Source: Streptomyces sp. NRRL B-24484 (GTDB lineage: Bacteria; Actinomycetota; Actinomycetes; Streptomycetales; Streptomycetaceae). From it: a stretch of DNA of 64,000 nt. The notes beneath the pieces are model-generated. The model was not told where the DNA came from. It searched no databases and was given only the letters and a program-made list of their open reading frames with translations. Shown piece by piece: positions 28,401 through 37,174 of the stretch. The stretch spans positions 33,109 to 97,108 of the forward strand of contig NZ_JOAI01000050.1 of NCBI RefSeq assembly GCF_000717715.1. Reading direction: 5' to 3'. The position numbers and the translations under genes are program-made. How positions within the stretch are numbered: position 1 is the stretch's first letter; each line of letters opens with the position of its first letter.

Positions 28401-29158
28401 ACCTTGAGGGCGAGCTCGTCGGCGATCTCGACCTCGACGGCGCGGCGCAGGGCGAGCAGGTCGTCGGCGAGCAGGCGCAGCCGGGCGTCGCGCAGTTCGG
28501 CCTGGATCCCGGCGGCACGGCGGGCGATCCGGGCCTGCCGGCCGAGCGGGCCGAGCTGGCGGCGGAGTTCGGCGACGAGGTCCTGGACGCGGTTGAGGTT
28601 GCCCTGCATCGCGTCGAGCTTCCGCAGCGCCTTCTCCTTGCGCTTGCGGTGCTTGAGGACACCGGCGGCCTCCTCGATGAAGGCGCGGCGGCCCATCGGG
28701 TCGGCCTGCAGGACGGAGTCCAGCCGGCCCTGGCCGACGATGACGTGCATCTCGCGGCCGATGCCGGAGTCGGAGAGCAGCTCCTGGATGTCGAGCAGCC
28801 GGCAGACGGTGCCGTTGAGCGCGTACTCGCTGCCGCCGTTGCGGAACATCGTCCGGGTGATGGTGACTTCGGAGTAGTCGATGGGCAGCGCGCCGTCGGT
28901 GTTGTCGATGGTGAGGCTCACCTCGGCGCGGCCCAGCGGGGCGCGGCCTCCCGCGCCGGCGAAGATGACGTCCTCCATCTTGCCGCCGCGCAGCGACTTC
29001 GCGCCCTGTTCGCCCATCACCCAGGAGAGGGCGTCGACGACGTTGGACTTCCCGGATCCGTTCGGGCCGACCACGCAGGTGATGCCGGGTTCGAACCGCA
29101 GGGTCGTGGCCGAGGCGAACGACTTGAACCCGCGCAGCGTCAGACTCTTCAGGTGCAC
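25454..29158 (-). CDS. smc: Chromosome segregation protein SMC
   Basis: A 1234-residue condensin ATPase. Walker A is VVGPNGSGKSNVVDAL near residue 32; the Q-loop and SDSGIGREMHVIVGQGRLD follow; two long Ala/Glu/Arg-rich coiled coils flank a hinge around residues 500-670; the signature LLSGGERSLTAVALL lies near 1090 and the Walker B YVMDEVEAALDE near 1115. The GTG at 29156-29158 (VHLKSLTLRGFKSF) has GGAGG eight bases upstream. Length and layout are normal. It overlaps the start of ftsY, with which it is coupled. Confidence 0.97.
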   Translation of the reverse strand: MHLKSLTLRGFKSFASATTLRFEPGITCVVGPNGSGKSNVVDALSWVMGEQGAKSLRGGKMEDVIFAGAGGRAPLGRAEVSLTIDNTDGALPIDYSEVTITRTMFRNGGSEYALNGTVCRLLDIQELLSDSGIGREMHVIVGQGRLDSVLQADPMGRRAFIEEAAGVLKHRKRKEKALRKLDAMQGNLNRVQDLVAELRRQLGPLGRQARIARRAAGIQAELRDARLRLLADDLLALRRAVEVEIADELALKVRRTTVEQQLAGAVQREAVLEAQVEQLGPRLEAVRQTWYRLSALTERTRGTIGLAEAKVRHAQAGLQGEERRGRDPEELAAEAARVREEEAALAEALEEAQYALAETVETRGELERALAAEEARLKSAARAIADRREGLARLQGQATAARSRAAAAGAEIGRLTEAAAEARQRADAAQQEYRQLQDESDGLAAADDEQERAHEQARADLQEAERVLAAARDAAAAAERERAGLTARHEALSLGLRRKDGSGTLLTAADRPPGVLGSAAELLTVHPGHETALAAALGAAAEAVAVDGPDTATEALRLLRKQDAGRAVLLLADAPRPAADPSARPELPDGARWAADLVDAPAGLRAAVDTLLARTAVVADLAAAGRLTALHPDLTAVTADGDLLAAAWAQGGAAGAPSLLETQAQVAEAARRIDELDARCERLAEELAAAAEHRRELSLAQDESAAARRRAEKERAQLAGALGRSAGQARAAAGEAERLDAAAARAEQGLAEARDAAEELAARLEAAEELDAEGEDEPDTAERDRLAAAGTTARAAEVEARLAVRTHEERVRSLAGRADQLDRAAAAEREARARAARRRARARHEAEVATAVAAGARVLLAAVEASLAAADAERTAVEADRTGREADLRTARERGRELKAELDRLVDAGHRDEVLRAEKRLRIEQLESRALEEFGIGGQELIDGYGPDQPVPPPVPEDGAEPGEPRPYDRAEQEKRLKAAERAHQQLGKVNPLALEEFAALEERHRFLGEQLDDLKKSRRDLMDIVRDVDARVEQLFSAAFQDTAAQFEGVFSRLFPGGEGRLVLTDPESMLTTGVEVEARPPGKKVKRLSLLSGGERSLTAVALLVAIFKARPSPFYVMDEVEAALDETNLRRLIAIMEELRESSQLIVITHQKLTMEAADALYGVTMKGDGISQVISQRLRAGAPPGRQAGGEHKERPTPAPAGPRTVSEPRRPATPGGTGASPILGGLWNT

Positions 29159-29295
29159 CCGTCCGACCTCCTCGCCAGCGTGCGGCGCTGTGCTGGCGAC
29201 TGTATCCGGCCATGGGCGGGACACGGCGTCAGGAGGCGGTTTGGCTGCGACGCGGCATGGGCAGCATTCGCGCGGGGAGGGCTCCGGACACGACG

Positions 29296-29321
29296 AAGGG
29301 ACGCCACACCGGACGTCCCTT
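29296..29321 (-). terminator. Terminator of the 67-residue protein gene
   Basis: AAGGGACG and CGTCCCTT form an 8-bp stem around a 10-base loop, between the 67-residue gene (stop 29389) and smc (start 29158). Confidence 0.55.
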
Positions 29322-29388
29322 GCAGGCTGCGATCCCTTTCGGGAAGCTCAGCGCACCGACGGCGTCGATCGATCGGATCGTGCGAGGA

Positions 29389-29592
29389 TCAGGTGAGCGC
29401 AGGCTCCCGGTGATCCATGTCGATGCTGGTGAGCAGCGAGTGCTCGTCGGCGACAGCGGCGAGAGCGTCGTTCTCCGTCCGGAGCCGGAGGAGTTCGGCC
29501 TCCAGATCGTGAACGCGCTGCTGCAGCCGTCGCACCTCGGAGAGCATTCGCGGGTCGGGGCCGCCGACGTACCCGAGAAGCGCCTTTGCCAT
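29389..29592 (-). CDS. Small conserved coiled-coil protein
   Basis: A 67-residue protein, MAKALLGYVGGPDPRMLSEV at the start, followed by a leucine-heptad helix (VRRLQQRVHDLEAELLRLRT) and an acidic end. The ATG at 29590-29592 has GGAGG ten bases upstream, a good actinomycete ribosome binding site. Similar short proteins are, from memory, conserved next to smc in Streptomyces, but no function is established. The heptad pattern suggests a dimer or trimer, or binding to another coiled coil. It has its own downstream hairpin, so it is probably transcribed alone. Confidence 0.8.
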   Translation of the reverse strand: MAKALLGYVGGPDPRMLSEVRRLQQRVHDLEAELLRLRTENDALAAVADEHSLLTSIDMDHREPALT

Positions 29593-29991
29593 GATGTATG
29601 GTCCTCCACGCTGAGTGACCGAACCGTTTTGCGGTACTGGTCTAGGGGGAAGGGGTGCGCACTCCTCGTCCACCCGAACGTGCTGGCTGGGCACTCCAGA
29701 GCGGCCGCAGTGAGCTGGGCACACGACGGATCCACCCTGCCGGGTAAACGCGGACTGGTGCGCGGGCTTCCAGCGTCTCACCAAAGACGGTACGGGTCAA
29801 CACGATCACCGCACGCTACCGCGCCCCTCTCACCTGCATGGCGGATGCGTCACACCACGGGGGTCGGGCGGGCCACCTGAGCCGGTGGATCACTGCTGGT
29901 GCGGAGTCAACCACGAGTCTGCCCGATTGGCAACCGGATGACACCGGCAGTTGCCGGAGGGTCTCTCCATCCCTCCGGCAACTGCGGTGTG
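29593..29991. other. Region between the small coiled-coil gene and acylphosphatase
   Basis: About 400 bases carrying the acylphosphatase terminator (29941-29990) and presumably the promoter of the 67-residue gene. No further gene, tRNA or repeat was seen. Confidence 0.5.
29941..29990 (-). terminator. Acylphosphatase terminator
   Basis: A 20-bp stem with a single bulged G (core GCAGTTGCCGGAGGG and its complement) around a 9-base loop, ending two bases from the acylphosphatase stop. One of the strongest hairpins in the window. Confidence 0.75.
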
Positions 29992-30315
29992 CTAGCGGAT
30001 CGCGAATCCGTCGTACCCGTCCCCGGTCGCGGTCCAGATCTCGGTGACCCCGCTGACCTGGCCCGGAGTGTCCGGGCCGCGCAGCAGGACGAGGAGTTCC
30101 TCGCAGTCGGCGTGCAGTCCTTCGGCCACGACCTGCACCCGGCCGTCGCCGAGGTTCACGGCGTACCCGGTCAGACCGATCTCCAGGGCGCGGGCCCTGG
30201 TCCACCACCGGAAGCCGACCTCCTGGACCCGGCCGCGGATCCAGGCGGTGACCCGGACGGGCCGGACGCCGTCGTGCCCCAGCGTGTGGTGGCCGTAACT
30301 GTCGTGACCGTGCAT
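29992..30315 (-). CDS. Acylphosphatase
   Basis: A 107-residue enzyme hydrolysing acyl phosphates. The signature [20 protein letters not shown] carries the catalytic Arg, and [17 protein letters not shown] carries the catalytic Asn. The family is normally about 92 residues; the extra His-rich N-terminus ([16 protein letters not shown]) depends on using the ATG at 30313-30315. Without a clear SD a start nearer the conserved [12 protein letters not shown] is possible. In many Streptomyces it sits upstream of smc, as here. Confidence 0.9.
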   Translation of the reverse strand: MHGHDSYGHHTLGHDGVRPVRVTAWIRGRVQEVGFRWWTRARALEIGLTGYAVNLGDGRVQVVAEGLHADCEELLVLLRGPDTPGQVSGVTEIWTATGDGYDGFAIR

Positions 30316-30489
30316 GCCACGACCATAGTGCGACCCCGGACGGTCGGTGCGAAGCGGTTTCACCGCACCCGCACCGCACCTCCGCGACCCTGCGGAGCCC
30401 TTCGCGAGTCCCCCGGACGGATGAGCGTCACGCGGCGGGCCGGGTTCACCCGTACGGCAGCGGGCCCGGGCGGTCCGGCGGCCGGCCGG

Positions 30490-31785
30490 TCAGAAGCCGC
30501 CGCCGAAGTCACCGCCGCCGCCCCCGTCGAAGCCGCCGAAGTCGTTCTGGTCGAAGTCGGCACCGGAGTACTCGCCGCCCTCCGGGCCGCCCTGGTACCC
30601 GTCGGCGGCCCAGGCGCTGCCCGGCGAGGCCAGCACCGAGCCGAGCACGGTGCCGGCGACCAGCCCGGGCAGCATGCCCGAGCCGAAGTAGCCGCCGGCC
30701 CAGGGGCTGTAGGCGGGCCCGGCGTTCCAGTACGGCTCGCGGCCGTGCTCGGTGGGCACCGTGCGGATGTCCGGGTCCAGGCCCGAGCGCAGCCGCGCGG
30801 CGTCCTGCGCGCAGACCGGGACGCTGCGCGGCGCCCCGCCGGCCGGCGCCCAGTCGGCGTCCTCCGCGGACGGCCCGTGCCGCGGGTCGAAGAAGCACGG
30901 CGGCCGGCGCTCGGGCAGCGGCCGCTTCTCCCGCCGGGCGGCGAGCACCGCCAGCGAGAACCGGCCGTCCTCCAGGGACTCGGTCACCGGCCGGACGTCC
31001 TCCGGCCCGGCGGCCGCGTCCATCCGCTGCTTGGCCTGCTCGTAGGAGTCCAGCGCCCGGGCGTAGTCCGCGCGCTGCTCGTCGTCGGCGTCGGCCGCGC
31101 GCGGATCGAAGTCCAGCCGGTCGAGCTCCTCGCCGAAGGCGGTGATGTCCTCGTCGACGACCGTCCGCAGTTGCGCGAGCTGGGCCCGGCGCTGCTCCTC
31201 CTTGCGCCGCCTGGCCCGCCGGAAGAGCAGCAGCGCGCCGCCGCCGGCGAGGGCCAGCAGCACGAGGGGGACCACGATCGCCGCGGTGCTCACCCCGCCG
31301 GAGGCCACACCGTGCCCGCGGGTCTGCGGCGCGGCCTGGTCGACGAAGTCGTTCAGGGTGGCGCCGATGTCGTTCGGGTGGGCCCGGAAGGCGGCGCCGG
31401 CGATCCGGTCGGCGGAGGCCTTCGGGAGGGCCTGACGGTCCGAGAACGCCTTGAACTGCTCACCGCGCCAGATCGCGTACACCCCGACGACGCCCACCTC
31501 GGTGCGCAGGTCCAGAGGGAAGGTGGCCGCGGGGTACTGGTCGTTCGCCGGGACCACCGCGACGAAGATCGGTTTGTCGGTGTCGGCGATCCTCTTGGTC
31601 AGGTCGGCGGCCTGGGCCTCGGAGAAACGGCCGGTCATCGACGGGTCGACGTAGACCTTGCCCTGCTTGAGGGTCGCCGCGGCGTCGGACACGCCGGCCG
31701 CGGACGCCGCCGGCGCGAGGAGCAGCAGCACGCCGGTCAGCAGCGCGGTCAGCGCGACCGCCGGGCGGTGCAGGAGGGTTCTCAT
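30490..31785 (-). CDS. TPM-domain membrane protein with Gly-rich end
   Basis: A 431-residue protein with a signal peptide (VALTALLTGVLLLLAPAASA), an extracytoplasmic TPM domain (residues ~30-165, with QGKVYVDPSMTGRFSEAQAA), a transmembrane helix (TAAIVVPLVLLALAGGGALL) near residue 180, and a cytoplasmic helical region with a charged coiled-coil start. The end is Gly/Phe/Asp-rich (GGFDGGGGGDFGGGF). TPM domains occur in phosphatase-like and photosystem-repair proteins; the role in actinomycetes is unknown. ATG at 31783-31785. Divergent from the DMT protein gene. Confidence 0.85.
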   Translation of the reverse strand: MRTLLHRPAVALTALLTGVLLLLAPAASAAGVSDAAATLKQGKVYVDPSMTGRFSEAQAADLTKRIADTDKPIFVAVVPANDQYPAATFPLDLRTEVGVVGVYAIWRGEQFKAFSDRQALPKASADRIAGAAFRAHPNDIGATLNDFVDQAAPQTRGHGVASGGVSTAAIVVPLVLLALAGGGALLLFRRARRRKEEQRRAQLAQLRTVVDEDITAFGEELDRLDFDPRAADADDEQRADYARALDSYEQAKQRMDAAAGPEDVRPVTESLEDGRFSLAVLAARREKRPLPERRPPCFFDPRHGPSAEDADWAPAGGAPRSVPVCAQDAARLRSGLDPDIRTVPTEHGREPYWNAGPAYSPWAGGYFGSGMLPGLVAGTVLGSVLASPGSAWAADGYQGGPEGGEYSGADFDQNDFGGFDGGGGGDFGGGF

Positions 31786-31932
31786 GCCTCCGACGCTACC
31801 GCCCGCACTGCCGCTCCCCCTCCTGCGGTCGCACGTCGGGCGCCCCGATCTGCACCCCCGGTCTGATCCCTCCCCCGCCGACCGGCCGGAAGACCCCCCG
31901 GCGGTGCCGGGTGCCGCCGCGGACGGGGCATA

Positions 31933-32889
31933 GTGGTGCCTGCCAGTCCGCTCATGATCGGAGCCTTCGTGTTCATCGGCCTCGTCACCGCCGTCGCGGC
32001 ATCCGCCTGCTACGGCACCGGCTCCGTCCTGCAGGCGCTCGGCGCCCGGCGCTCGGCGCGCGAGGAGGCCGCCCGGTCCGAGGGCGGCGTGTCGCTGACC
32101 GAGCACGGCGGCCCCAGCCTCTCCTCGACCGCGAAGGCCGCGGTGACCTGGGAGTTCATCCTCGGTACGGTGCTGGACTTCGTCGGCTTCGGGCTGGGCG
32201 CGTTGGCCGCCCGGCTGCTGCCGCTGTTCCTCTCCCAGACGATCATCAGCGCCAACCTGGTCATCACCGCGCTGCTCAGCGTCAAGCTGCTCGGGCTGCG
32301 GCTGAAGCAGTTGGAGTGGGTGTCGATCGGCGTGCTGTGCGGGGCCCTGGTGATGCTGGCCGTCGCGGCCGGCCCCGAGGGCGGCCACGTGGTCGCCCGG
32401 TCGGTGCACTGGTGGCTGCTGGCGGTGACGGTGGTGCTGATCGCGGGCGGCAGCCTGCTGGTCCGGCGGCTGGGGCGCAGCGGTGCGATCGTGGCGGGCC
32501 TGCTGTCCGGCCTCGGCTTCGGCGCGCTGGGCATCGGCGTGCGGATCCTCGACGGCGTCCAGCCGTTCGACCTGGCGGCGCTGGTGTCGGACCCGGCGCT
32601 GTACACCATCCTGGTCGGCGGCCTCGGCGGGATGTACCTGCACACCGTGGCGCTGCAGGTCGGCTCGGTGAACGGGGCGACCGCCGCACTGGTGGTCGGC
32701 GAGACGGTGGTGCCGGGCGCGGTCGGGGTGATCTGGCTGGGCGACTCCTCGCGGGACGGCCTGGGCTGGCTGGCCGCGATCGGCTTCGTCCTGGCGGTGG
32801 TCAGCGCGGTCGGCGTCGCCTGGTTCGGCGAGGACGAGGGCGCCCTCCACGGCGCCGAACCCCACCAGCCCGAACTCGCCGACCACTGA
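31933..32889 (+). CDS. DMT-superfamily (EamA/NIPA-like) integral membrane protein
   Basis: A 318-residue protein with about nine hydrophobic helices, e.g. IGAFVFIGLVTAVAASACYG, LVITALLSVKLLGLRL, VSIGVLCGALVMLAVAAG and LAAIGFVLAVVSAVGVAWF. The two halves suggest an EamA-type duplication, and the general plan resembles NIPA magnesium transporters; the substrate is not determinable. Start is uncertain: GTG at 31933 or ATG at 31954 (MIGAFVFIG), neither with a good SD. It converges with mutM across a repeat-rich 260-base gap. Confidence 0.8.
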   Translation: MVPASPLMIGAFVFIGLVTAVAASACYGTGSVLQALGARRSAREEAARSEGGVSLTEHGGPSLSSTAKAAVTWEFILGTVLDFVGFGLGALAARLLPLFLSQTIISANLVITALLSVKLLGLRLKQLEWVSIGVLCGALVMLAVAAGPEGGHVVARSVHWWLLAVTVVLIAGGSLLVRRLGRSGAIVAGLLSGLGFGALGIGVRILDGVQPFDLAALVSDPALYTILVGGLGGMYLHTVALQVGSVNGATAALVVGETVVPGAVGVIWLGDSSRDGLGWLAAIGFVLAVVSAVGVAWFGEDEGALHGAEPHQPELADH

Positions 32890-32909
32890 AACCCCGCCCC
32901 GGGGCGGCA

Positions 32910-32996
32910 CCTCAGGGCAGCACCTCAGGGCGGCACCCCAGGGCAGCACCTCAGGGCGGCACCCCAGGGCAGCACCTCAGGCAGCAGCACCTGAGG
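32910..32996. repeat. 13-bp tandem repeat array with terminal hairpin
   Basis: Five consecutive 13-bp units alternate between CCTCAGGGCAGCA-like and CCYCAGGGCGGCA-like forms from 32910 to 32974. The array then ends in a hairpin CCTCAGG-N8-CCTGAGG (32975-32996). It lies between convergent genes, where it could act as a terminator. Confidence 0.85.
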
Positions 32997-33000
32997 GGGC

Positions 33001-33140
33001 GTGTGGGGGTACCTCCCGGCCGACGGCTGGGGGAGAACTGCGCAGTCCGGGATCGGGCACCGGTGCGCAATCGGTCATGCCCTGAATCTGTACGGTGGCC
33101 CGCTCCCCCCATTGCGCAGTTCCCCGCGCCCCCAGGGGGT
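33001..33140. repeat. Dispersed-type inverted element between convergent genes
   Basis: GAACTGCGCA at 33035-33044 is inverted as TGCGCAGTTC at 33113-33122, flanked by G-rich and C-rich runs and preceded by a GGGGGTACCTCCC-type segment. Sequences of the CGCGGGGAACTGCGC kind are, from memory, found many times between genes in Streptomyces genomes. The likely role is a bidirectional terminator of the DMT gene and mutM. Confidence 0.6.
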
Positions 33141-33151
33141 CTGCCGCGCGC

Positions 33152-34015
33152 CTACCGCTGGCGCGGGACCGGCTGGCAGCGGGGGCAGAAGTAGCTGGAG
33201 CGGTTCATCCAGGCGGCGCGGCGGATCGGCGTCCCGCAGCGGTGGCACGGCGCTCCCTCGCGCCCGTACGCGTCGAGGTCGCGGGCGAAGTACCCGCTCT
33301 CGCCGTTCACGTTGACGTAGAGGCTGTCGAAGGTGGTGCCGCCGACGGCGAGCGCCGCGTTCATCACGTCCCGGGCGTGGCCGAGGAGTTCGGCGGCGCG
33401 GGGGCGGGTGATGCCGGCGGTGGGCCGGTCGTAGTGGAGCCTGGCGCGCCAGAGCGACTCGTCGGCGTAGATGTTGCCGACGCCGCTGATCAGCGTCTGG
33501 TCGAGCAGGGCCCGCTTGACGGTCGTCCGCCGGGCCCGCAGGGCGGCGACGAACGCGGTGTCGTCGAAGCGCTCGTCCAGCGGGTCGCGGGCGATGTGGG
33601 CGAGCGAGACGGGGGTGGCCTCCGGGTCGCCGTCCTCGGCCTCCTCGACGGCGAGGCCGCCGAAGGTCCGCTGGTCGACAAAGCGCAGTTCGCGGCCGCC
33701 GTCGGTGAAGCGGAACCGCACCCGCAGGTGGGTCTCGTCGGGGGCGGCCGGGTCCTGGACGAGCAGCTGTCCACTCATTCCGAGGTGGCCGACCATCGAG
33801 TGGCCGGTGCCGGCGAGCGGCACCCACAGGTACTTGCCGCGGCGGTGGGCCTCGCCGAAGGTGGTGCCGGCGAGGCGGGCGGCGAAGTCCTCGCCGCCCG
33901 CGGTGTGCCGGCGGACCGAGCGCGGGTGCAGGACCTGCACCTCGGCCACGGTCCGGCCGGCCGTCCAGCGGGCCAGACCGCGCCGGACGACCTCGACCTC
34001 GGGGAGCTCGGGCAT
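33152..34015 (-). CDS. mutM: Formamidopyrimidine-DNA glycosylase (Fpg/MutM)
   Basis: A 287-residue bifunctional glycosylase/AP lyase that removes 8-oxoguanine. It begins with the catalytic PELPEVE (N-terminal Pro2, Glu3), has the conserved Lys in RRGKYLW, the helix-two-turn-helix [16 protein letters not shown] and a complete C-terminal zinc finger with four cysteines ([15 protein letters not shown]). Length is standard. ATG at 34013-34015, ten bases after the rnc stop in the DUF177-rpmF-rnc-mutM operon. Confidence 0.97.
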   Translation of the reverse strand: MPELPEVEVVRRGLARWTAGRTVAEVQVLHPRSVRRHTAGGEDFAARLAGTTFGEAHRRGKYLWVPLAGTGHSMVGHLGMSGQLLVQDPAAPDETHLRVRFRFTDGGRELRFVDQRTFGGLAVEEAEDGDPEATPVSLAHIARDPLDERFDDTAFVAALRARRTTVKRALLDQTLISGVGNIYADESLWRARLHYDRPTAGITRPRAAELLGHARDVMNAALAVGGTTFDSLYVNVNGESGYFARDLDAYGREGAPCHRCGTPIRRAAWMNRSSYFCPRCQPVPRQR

Positions 34016-34025
34016 ACGGGCCGCC

Positions 34026-34802
34026 TCAGCCGGTGGTGTCGGGCGTGCTCTCGGCGTACTTGGCCTTGATGGCGCGCCAGGCGCTCTCGGCGGCCTTCTG
34101 CTCGGCCTCCTTCTTCGAGCGGCCGCTGCCGTGCCCGAAGTCCTGGCCGGCGACGCGGGCGGCGGCGTCGAAGGTCTTCTCGTGGTCGGGACCGGACTCG
34201 GAGACCACGTACTCCGGCACGCCGATGCCGACGGCCGCGGTGAGCTCCTGGAGGCTGGTCTTCCAGTCCAGGCCGGCGCCGAGCTGCGAGGACTCCTCGA
34301 TCAGCGGGTCGAACAGCCGGTGGACGAACTCGGTGGCGGCGTCCAGGCCCCGGTCGAGGTAGACGGCGCCGATCACGGCCTCGACGGTGTCGGCGAGGAT
34401 CGACGACTTGTCGCGGCCGCCGGTGCCCTCCTCGCCCTTGCCCAGGCGGATGAAGGTGCCGAGCTCCAGGCCGCGGCCGACCTCGGCGAGCGCGCGGGAG
34501 TTCACCACCGCGGCGCGGAGTTTGGCGAGCGTGCCCTCGGCGACCTCCGGGTGGAGGCGGTAGAGGGTGTCGGTCACCACGAGGCCCAGCACCGAGTCAC
34601 CGAGGAATTCGAGGCGCTCGTTGGTGGGCAGCCCGCCGTTCTCGTACGCGTACGAGCGGTGGGTGAGGGCGCGTACCAGAAGGGCGCGCTCGAGCTCGTA
34701 CCCGAGGCGCCCTTCCAGGACGTCGTATTCGGTCGAGGCCGGCCCGCCGCCCTTGCCCCCGTTCGAAGGGCCCGGCTTGCGGGAGGAGTTGCCGTCCGAC
34801 AT
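34026..34802 (-). CDS. rnc: Ribonuclease III
   Basis: A 258-residue double-stranded-RNA endonuclease that processes rRNA and regulates mRNAs; its S. coelicolor counterpart is AbsB, needed for antibiotic production. The signature [16 protein letters not shown] lies near residue 63, the second acidic site is [13 protein letters not shown], and a dsRNA-binding domain follows ([20 protein letters not shown], then [18 protein letters not shown]). A Gly/Lys/Ser-rich N-terminal 25 residues precede the fold. ATG at 34800-34802. The stop is ten bases before mutM. Confidence 0.97.
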   Translation of the reverse strand: MSDGNSSRKPGPSNGGKGGGPASTEYDVLEGRLGYELERALLVRALTHRSYAYENGGLPTNERLEFLGDSVLGLVVTDTLYRLHPEVAEGTLAKLRAAVVNSRALAEVGRGLELGTFIRLGKGEEGTGGRDKSSILADTVEAVIGAVYLDRGLDAATEFVHRLFDPLIEESSQLGAGLDWKTSLQELTAAVGIGVPEYVVSESGPDHEKTFDAAARVAGQDFGHGSGRSKKEAEQKAAESAWRAIKAKYAESTPDTTG

Positions 34803-34822
34803 CGATCCGTGCACCCCGCCGA

Positions 34823-34996
34823 TCAGACCGAGAGGACCTGGCGACGGTTGTACGTGCCGCAGCTCGGGCACGCGATGTGCGCCAGCTTCGGCTCGTGGCA
34901 GCGGTCGCACGCGACGAGCGCCGGCGCGACGGCCTTCCAGTTGGACCGGCGGTGGCGCGTGTTGCTGCGCGACATCTTCCGCTTCGGAACAGCCAC
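34823..34996 (-). CDS. rpmF: 50S ribosomal protein bL32
   Basis: A 57-residue bL32: [20 protein letters not shown] at the start, with a four-cysteine zinc ribbon CDRC...CPSC, i.e. the zinc-binding form. GTG at 34994-34996 has AGGAG eight bases upstream. It starts two bases after the DUF177 gene stop, the usual bacterial yceD-rpmF pairing, and is followed by rnc. Confidence 0.97.
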   Translation of the reverse strand: MAVPKRKMSRSNTRHRRSNWKAVAPALVACDRCHEPKLAHIACPSCGTYNRRQVLSV

Positions 34997-34998
34997 GG

Positions 34999-35643
34999 CT
35001 ACTTCTCCTGGTTCTCGGCGAGACCCTCACGGGTGTCGCTGTTCTTGTTCTCGTCACCCTCGTCGCCGGGGGCGGCGGAGAGTCCCTGCAGAGCCGCCCA
35101 CCGGGGGTCGGCGGCGTCGTGGTGGTGGTCCGGGTCGTCGCTCAGGCGTGCCCCGCACTCGGAGCAGAGGCCCAGGCAGTCGTCCTGGCACACCGGCTGC
35201 AGCGGCAGTGCGAGCACCACCGCGTCACGCAGCACCGGCTGGAGGTCGAAGAAGTCGCCCTCCAGTCGGTAAGTCTCGTCCTCGGAGTCCTCGTCGAGGT
35301 CCTCCGTCCCGGCCGTCCGGGCGCGGTGGCGCTCGTCGGACTCCGGGTAGTAGTAGAGCTCCTGGAAGTCGACCTCCAGGTCGTCGTCCATCGGCTCCAG
35401 GCAGCGCACGCACTCGCCCTCGACGTGCGTCTCGGCGGTGCCGGTGACCAGCACGCCCTCGACGACCGACTCCAGGCGGAGGTCGAGCGCGATCTCGCTC
35501 TTCTCCGGCACCCCGATGACGTCCGCGATGCCCAGGCCCTGCGGGGCCTCCAGGGTCCGCGACACCGTGCGCATCGAGCCGGGGCGACGACCGAGTTCGT
35601 GCGTGTCGAACACGAGCGGGTCGCGGTGGTCGAGGCGGTTCAA
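34999..35643 (-). CDS. YceD/DUF177 family protein
   Basis: A 214-residue acidic protein. It contains the DUF177 core ([20 protein letters not shown] and [20 protein letters not shown]) with two CxxC pairs that probably bind zinc. YceD homologues are linked to 23S rRNA accumulation and always sit before rpmF. The best start is the TTG at 35641-35643, an unusual codon, as AGGA lies a few bases upstream and the next suitable codon would cut the conserved [12 protein letters not shown]. Confidence 0.9.
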   Translation of the reverse strand: MNRLDHRDPLVFDTHELGRRPGSMRTVSRTLEAPQGLGIADVIGVPEKSEIALDLRLESVVEGVLVTGTAETHVEGECVRCLEPMDDDLEVDFQELYYYPESDERHRARTAGTEDLDEDSEDETYRLEGDFFDLQPVLRDAVVLALPLQPVCQDDCLGLCSECGARLSDDPDHHHDAADPRWAALQGLSAAPGDEGDENKNSDTREGLAENQEK

Positions 35644-35816
35644 GGTGTCCTGACTTCCTGGGGGGCGGTACGCATCCCTGCGTTCCGCGGAGCCTTCTAC
35701 GGGGGTGTGCGTGGCCGGTGTGCGGGCACACGACGGGGCCGGTGCGAACAGGCCGGAGTGGTCAGACTACCGGAGAGTCGGGCCAGGCCCAAAGTCGGTG
35801 CCCGACCCGCCGTCCG

Positions 35817-36953
35817 TCAGCGGCCGCCGAGCTCCCGCAGCTTGGTCATGTCGATCATGCTGGTGTCGAAGAAGCTCGTCTCGTCCAGGCCGGCCTGCTG
35901 CTGGTGCGGCACCTGGCCCTGCGGCTGCTGCTGGTAGCCGTACTGCGCGCCGTACGGGTCGGCCTGGTAGCCCTGCTGCTGGTAGTAGCCGTCCGCCACG
36001 CCCTCCTGGCCCTGGTAGGCCGCGGCGGGCTGCTGGTAGCCGTACTGGTTGCCGTACGGGTCGGTCTGGCCGCCCGCGGAGGGGTCGTAGCCGCCGCCGT
36101 ACACGTCGGCGTACTGCGGGGCGCCCTGGTTGCCGTACGGGTCCTCGCCCGGGTTCTGCCAGCCGGCCGCGGCGGGCGTCTGGTCGGGCCAGGCCTGCTG
36201 CTGCGGCACCTCCTCGCGGTACCAGGGCTGCTCCTCGCCCTCGGTCGCGAAGCCGGCGGCCACCGCCTCGGCGCGGTCCTTCTGCTGCTGGGCCTCGTCG
36301 GCGGCGGCCAGGTAGGCGCCGAGCTCGTCGATGGGCTTCTTGCCGAGCAGCTTGTCGCGGCCCTTGCCGACCGCCTCCAGGGTGGCGCCGAGCACGGCCT
36401 CCAGGGTGGCGAGCTTGACGTCGACGTACTCGTCGGCCTCCGGGCTCGGGCTGACCCGCGGCTGGAACTCCTCGCCGTCCTCGCCCTGCTCGCCCTCCGG
36501 CTCGTAGACGCCCGCGCCGCGCAGCTTCTGCCGGCCGCGGCCGACCGCGCCCAGCGTCTTGGTCAGCACGACCTCGAAGTTGGCGAGCTTGGAGTCGACG
36601 TAGTCGTCGGCCTCCGCGCGCTTGGTCTCCACCTCGGCCCGGGCCTCGGCGAGGATCCGGTCGGCCTCCGCGCGGGCGCGCATCACGACCTCGGTGTCGG
36701 AGATGAGCGAGCCGCGCTCGTCGTGCGCCCCGCGGATGATCTCCTCGGCCTGGGCCTGCGCGTCGGCGACCACCTGGTGGTGGTCGGCGACCACCGACTG
36801 GGCCTGCGCGAGCTCGGCGGGCAGCGCGGCCTTCAGGTCACGGAGCATGCCGACCAGGTCGGCCCGGTTCACCACACACGACGCCGACATCGGCATGGCA
36901 CGGGCGTTCTCCACCGACGCGACGATCTCGTCCAGTTGCTGCTGCACGTCCAC
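35817..36953 (-). CDS. DivIVA-like / cell-division-initiation-type coiled-coil protein
   Basis: A 378-residue protein in three parts: an N-terminal helical segment (VDVQQQLDEIVASVENARAM), long coiled coils (ARAEADRILAEARAEVETKR) with an internal repeat of the YVDSKLANFEVVLTKTLGAV / YVDVKLATLEAVLGATLEAV type about 65 residues apart, and a Gln/Tyr/Gly-rich disordered tail with repeated PYGNQYGYQ-like units. Similar Streptomyces proteins are annotated as cell division initiation proteins or F0 subunit b-like proteins; no role is proven. GTG at 36951-36953. It is a separate unit from coaD. Confidence 0.85.
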   Translation of the reverse strand: MDVQQQLDEIVASVENARAMPMSASCVVNRADLVGMLRDLKAALPAELAQAQSVVADHHQVVADAQAQAEEIIRGAHDERGSLISDTEVVMRARAEADRILAEARAEVETKRAEADDYVDSKLANFEVVLTKTLGAVGRGRQKLRGAGVYEPEGEQGEDGEEFQPRVSPSPEADEYVDVKLATLEAVLGATLEAVGKGRDKLLGKKPIDELGAYLAAADEAQQQKDRAEAVAAGFATEGEEQPWYREEVPQQQAWPDQTPAAAGWQNPGEDPYGNQGAPQYADVYGGGYDPSAGGQTDPYGNQYGYQQPAAAYQGQEGVADGYYQQQGYQADPYGAQYGYQQQPQGQVPHQQQAGLDETSFFDTSMIDMTKLRELGGR

Positions 36954-37174
36954 GGGCGCTTCTGTCTTTCCGTGTGCCGCCGGGGGTCCTGGCGGAGGCA
37001 GACCCCGGAGCACGGCGGCGCCGCGGGGCAGGACTACAGACTGTACGGCCACAGGGGGCGCGGCTCACAACATCCGGCGGGGCCGGGCGTTCCGGCCCCG
37101 CCGGCGGCCGTGACGGTTCGCCGGGATTGTCCGTTTCGAGCGGAGTGTTCCGAACGCGGCGACCGGGCCCCGCC

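Noticed and set aside
25571..29413. A 1280-residue plus-strand open frame opposite smc
   Set aside because: Perfectly antisense to a full-length SMC; composition is that of a complement of coiled-coil codons.
29229..29735. A 168-residue minus-strand frame overlapping the 67-residue gene
   Set aside because: Different frame from the coiled-coil gene, no SD, no recognisable feature.
32910..32996. CRISPR array
   Set aside because: The units are 13 bp, contiguous and lack unique spacers; no cas genes are nearby.
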